DNA of 64,000 nt from Chthoniobacterales bacterium (GTDB lineage Bacteria > Verrucomicrobiota > Verrucomicrobiia > Chthoniobacterales > JACTMZ01). The stretch covers positions 1-64,000 of the forward strand of contig JAGYIO010000005.1 of NCBI GenBank assembly GCA_018402585.1, in the 5' to 3' direction. Positions 62,598-64,000 of this stretch are shown piece after piece. Position 1 is the stretch's first letter. The number at the start of each line of letters is the position of its first letter. Position numbers and translations under genes: made by a program. The notes below the pieces were generated by a model. That model did no database searches. It was not told where the DNA came from and worked only from the letters and a program-made list of their open reading frames with translations.

Positions 62598-62649
62598 GCT
62601 CGTCACCGTCCTCTTGAGCCGCTGGCCAAAGCCGGGATAATCTTCGGCC

Positions 62650-63498
62650 ATGATTCCTCCGCAAAAACAAATGACCGGCATGCTCGGTCACCCGGTGGCC
62701 GAGAACCCGATCGACCGGATGTTCGACGCGGTCTATGCGCACTACGAGCTCAGCTGGCAGTTTTGGAAGAACAACATCGCTTTCGAAAAAGATCTGGCTC
62801 TCGTCTTGCCCGCTTTGGCGCCGCTCGGCTACCGCGGGATGTGCGTCACCGTGCCCTACAAAGTGGCGGTTATTCCGCTGCTCGACGAAGTCGACGATGA
62901 CGTGCGCGCCATCGGCGCCACCAATTACATGACGATCGAAAAGGGTCGTCTGGTCGGCCACAACAACGACGGCAAGGGCGTGGTCAAAGCGATCGAAAAA
63001 GTGGTGCCTCTGCGTGGTCAGCACGTGGTCATGCTTGGCGCCGGCGGAGCCGGACGCGCCATGGCCGTGGAAATCGCCTGGGCCGGAGCCGCCAAGATGA
63101 CCCTCGTGACGCGCCGCGAAGAGCAGGGGCGCGAAGTGGCCGCCCTGGTCGAGAAAGCCAGCGGCGTGCCCTGCCAATGGCAGGCATGGCAACGCGAAGT
63201 GGAAGTGCCGGCCGGCACCACGTTGCTCATGAACGCCACCCATCTGGGCTGCGCGCCCGAACTGGAACCGGTGCCGGTGCGTTGGGATACAGTGAGCACG
63301 GACTGTACGGTGGTCGATGTGATCACCAATCCACGAATCACCCCTTTCCTCGCCACCGCCCGCGACCGCGGTTGCCGCACCGTCGACGGGGTGGAAATGC
63401 TCGTGCAACTGGCCATGCAAATTTTCCAGCGCTGGACCGGCCTCACCCCCGAGGAATCCGTCTTCCAGCGCGCGGTGGCCGACGCCCTCGGTGAATAG
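62650..63498 (+). CDS. Shikimate dehydrogenase-family protein (AroE-like)
   Basis: 282 aa. Catalytic Lys in 'MCVTVPYKVAVIPLLDEV', Asp in 'GHNNDGKGVVKAIE', and the NADP Rossmann 'MLGAGGAGRAMAVEI'. The substrate-binding Ser-x-Ser at the N-terminus (usually G.P..HS.SP) is missing; the site reads 'GHPVAENPIDRMF'. Likely a related quinate/shikimate-type enzyme rather than classical AroE. Confidence 0.8.
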   Translation: MIPPQKQMTGMLGHPVAENPIDRMFDAVYAHYELSWQFWKNNIAFEKDLALVLPALAPLGYRGMCVTVPYKVAVIPLLDEVDDDVRAIGATNYMTIEKGRLVGHNNDGKGVVKAIEKVVPLRGQHVVMLGAGGAGRAMAVEIAWAGAAKMTLVTRREEQGREVAALVEKASGVPCQWQAWQREVEVPAGTTLLMNATHLGCAPELEPVPVRWDTVSTDCTVVDVITNPRITPFLATARDRGCRTVDGVEMLVQLAMQIFQRWTGLTPEESVFQRAVADALGE

Positions 63499-63529
63499 AC
63501 GACTCACTCGGTCATCCTCGTTTATTCGC

Positions 63530-63549
63530 CTGCGGCCTTGCGGCCGCAG
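63530..63549. repeat. Perfect hairpin in intergenic DNA
   Basis: 'CTGCGGCCTTGCGGCCGCAG': 8-base arms around TTGC. No T-run on either side, so it is probably a repeat or processing hairpin rather than a terminator. Confidence 0.6.
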
Positions 63550-63671
63550 CGACCAACCTCCAATCCGTTACCATTCGCAGAATCAGCTGCGTCTAGCGGT
63601 GGCTAAGTTTTCCTTCCTCCCCAGTTTCGTCTTCCTCCAGCGGATGACGTTCCTAAGATGCCCGGCAATGC

Positions 63672-63950
63672 ATGATTGTTTCCTTCGGCGATGACAACAC
63701 AGAGGAACTCTTCCGGGAGGAGGCCAACCGCCGCTTTTCCCAGATTGCCCGAGTCGCCCTGCGCAAGCTGATCGCGGTGGATGCGGCTGAACAGGTGCAG
63801 GACCTTGCCGTTCCACCGGGAAACAGACTTGAACCACTCAGGGGCCGGGCAGCCGGCTGGCACTCGATCCGGATCAACGACCAGTGGCGCATTGTCTTCC
63901 GCTGGACCGCACAAGGCCCCGCCGATGTCTCGATCACGGACTACCATTGA
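63672..63950 (+). CDS. higB: HigB-type toxin
   Basis: 92 aa. Typical HigB core: 'SFGDDNTEELFREEANRRFS', then 'PPGNRLEPLRG', 'GWHSIRINDQWRIVFRW' and 'DVSITDYH'. Ribosome-dependent mRNA endonuclease. Followed after 30 bases by the start of its antitoxin. Confidence 0.85.
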   Translation: MIVSFGDDNTEELFREEANRRFSQIARVALRKLIAVDAAEQVQDLAVPPGNRLEPLRGRAAGWHSIRINDQWRIVFRWTAQGPADVSITDYH

Positions 63951-63957
63951 CAGCCCC

Positions 63958-63971
63958 CTATAACGCTATAG
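63958..63971. promoter_or_regulatory. Palindrome between higB and higA
   Basis: CTATA-ACGC-TATAG, a symmetric site in the gap. It could be a HigA operator or hold a start-proximal promoter; binding is not shown. Confidence 0.45.
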
Positions 63972-63980
63972 GATATAGGA

Positions 63981-64000
63981 ATGAAAACGCCGCTCACTCC
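63981..64000 (+). CDS. higA: HigA-type antitoxin, truncated by the window end
   Basis: Begins 'MKTPLT', the usual opening of XRE-type HigA antitoxins; AGGA lies just before the ATG. The rest lies beyond the window. Family assignment rests on six residues and the position after higB. Confidence 0.6.

Overview
The window is GC-rich, densely coded bacterial chromosome. Several things point to Verrucomicrobiota, possibly an Opitutae-like lineage: a diderm envelope (Tol-Pal, OprB-type porin, LolD-like ATPase), a ribosomal superoperon lacking rpsN, rpmD and tuf, weak Shine-Dalgarno signals, and intergenic spaces full of 'GGGCACGGGCGTCTCGCCCG', 'ACCACGGAT' and 'GATAGGTCGCC' palindromic repeats. The phylum is an inference; there is no 16S gene here.

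Positions 1-8545 form an accessory toxin-antitoxin (TA) zone. It holds a NYN/PIN-like nuclease gene, two MNT/HEPN pairs (1271-2121 and 3261-3876), a DUF4258-like/DUF2283 pair behind a chimeric antitoxin, a small conserved pair at 4362-4821, a Phd/VapC pair, a broken zeta-toxin-like kinase, a broken CopG-type antitoxin and an intact RelE-type pair. A 279-bp segment carrying most of one antitoxin is present twice (2931-3209 and 7977-8255), and an 80-bp segment is also duplicated.

Positions 8546-23111 are mixed metabolism and transport: a GlcD-like FAD oxidase with FabI, a copper-type P-type ATPase with an unusual six-helix C-terminal extension coupled to an OprB porin, a DASS-type transporter coupled to an ABC-type periplasmic binding protein, tRNA-Arg(CCT), a DUF4436-like membrane protein, an ORF6N protein, tRNA-Ser(GGA) surrounded by fragments of itself, a lipoprotein, a kinase-like protein and RmlC.

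Positions 23297-40481 (minus strand) are the fused str/S10/spc/alpha ribosomal cluster: rpsL-rpsG-fusA-rpsJ-rplC-rplD-rplW-rplB-rpsS-[coiled-coil envelope protein]-rplV-rpsC-rplP-rpmC-rpsQ-rplN-rplX-rplE-rpsH-rplF-rplR-rpsE-rplO-secY-map-[infA relic]-rpmJ-rpsM-rpsK-rpsD. Its oddities are an unrelated exported coiled-coil gene between S19 and L22, an infA gene in the canonical place with a frameshift and a stop in its conserved C-terminus, long Lys/Ala-rich tails on S11 and L22, and an extra C-terminal membrane helix on SecY.

Positions 40649-54213 (mostly minus) hold tolB-pal-degT, a DMT transporter, DUF5069, an RNA methyltransferase, a TPR membrane protein and cysK. They also hold a four-gene translationally coupled GNAT / sugar nucleotidyltransferase / sugar kinase / GlgE operon, and mutL with altered endonuclease motifs. 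Positions 54327-63498 (plus) hold a repeat-containing membrane protein coupled to a MidA-type methyltransferase, DUF2071 and a VOC dioxygenase, followed by glyS, a LolD-like ATPase, a secreted unknown, superoxide dismutase and an AroE variant. The window ends in a HigB-type toxin and the first codons of its HigA partner.
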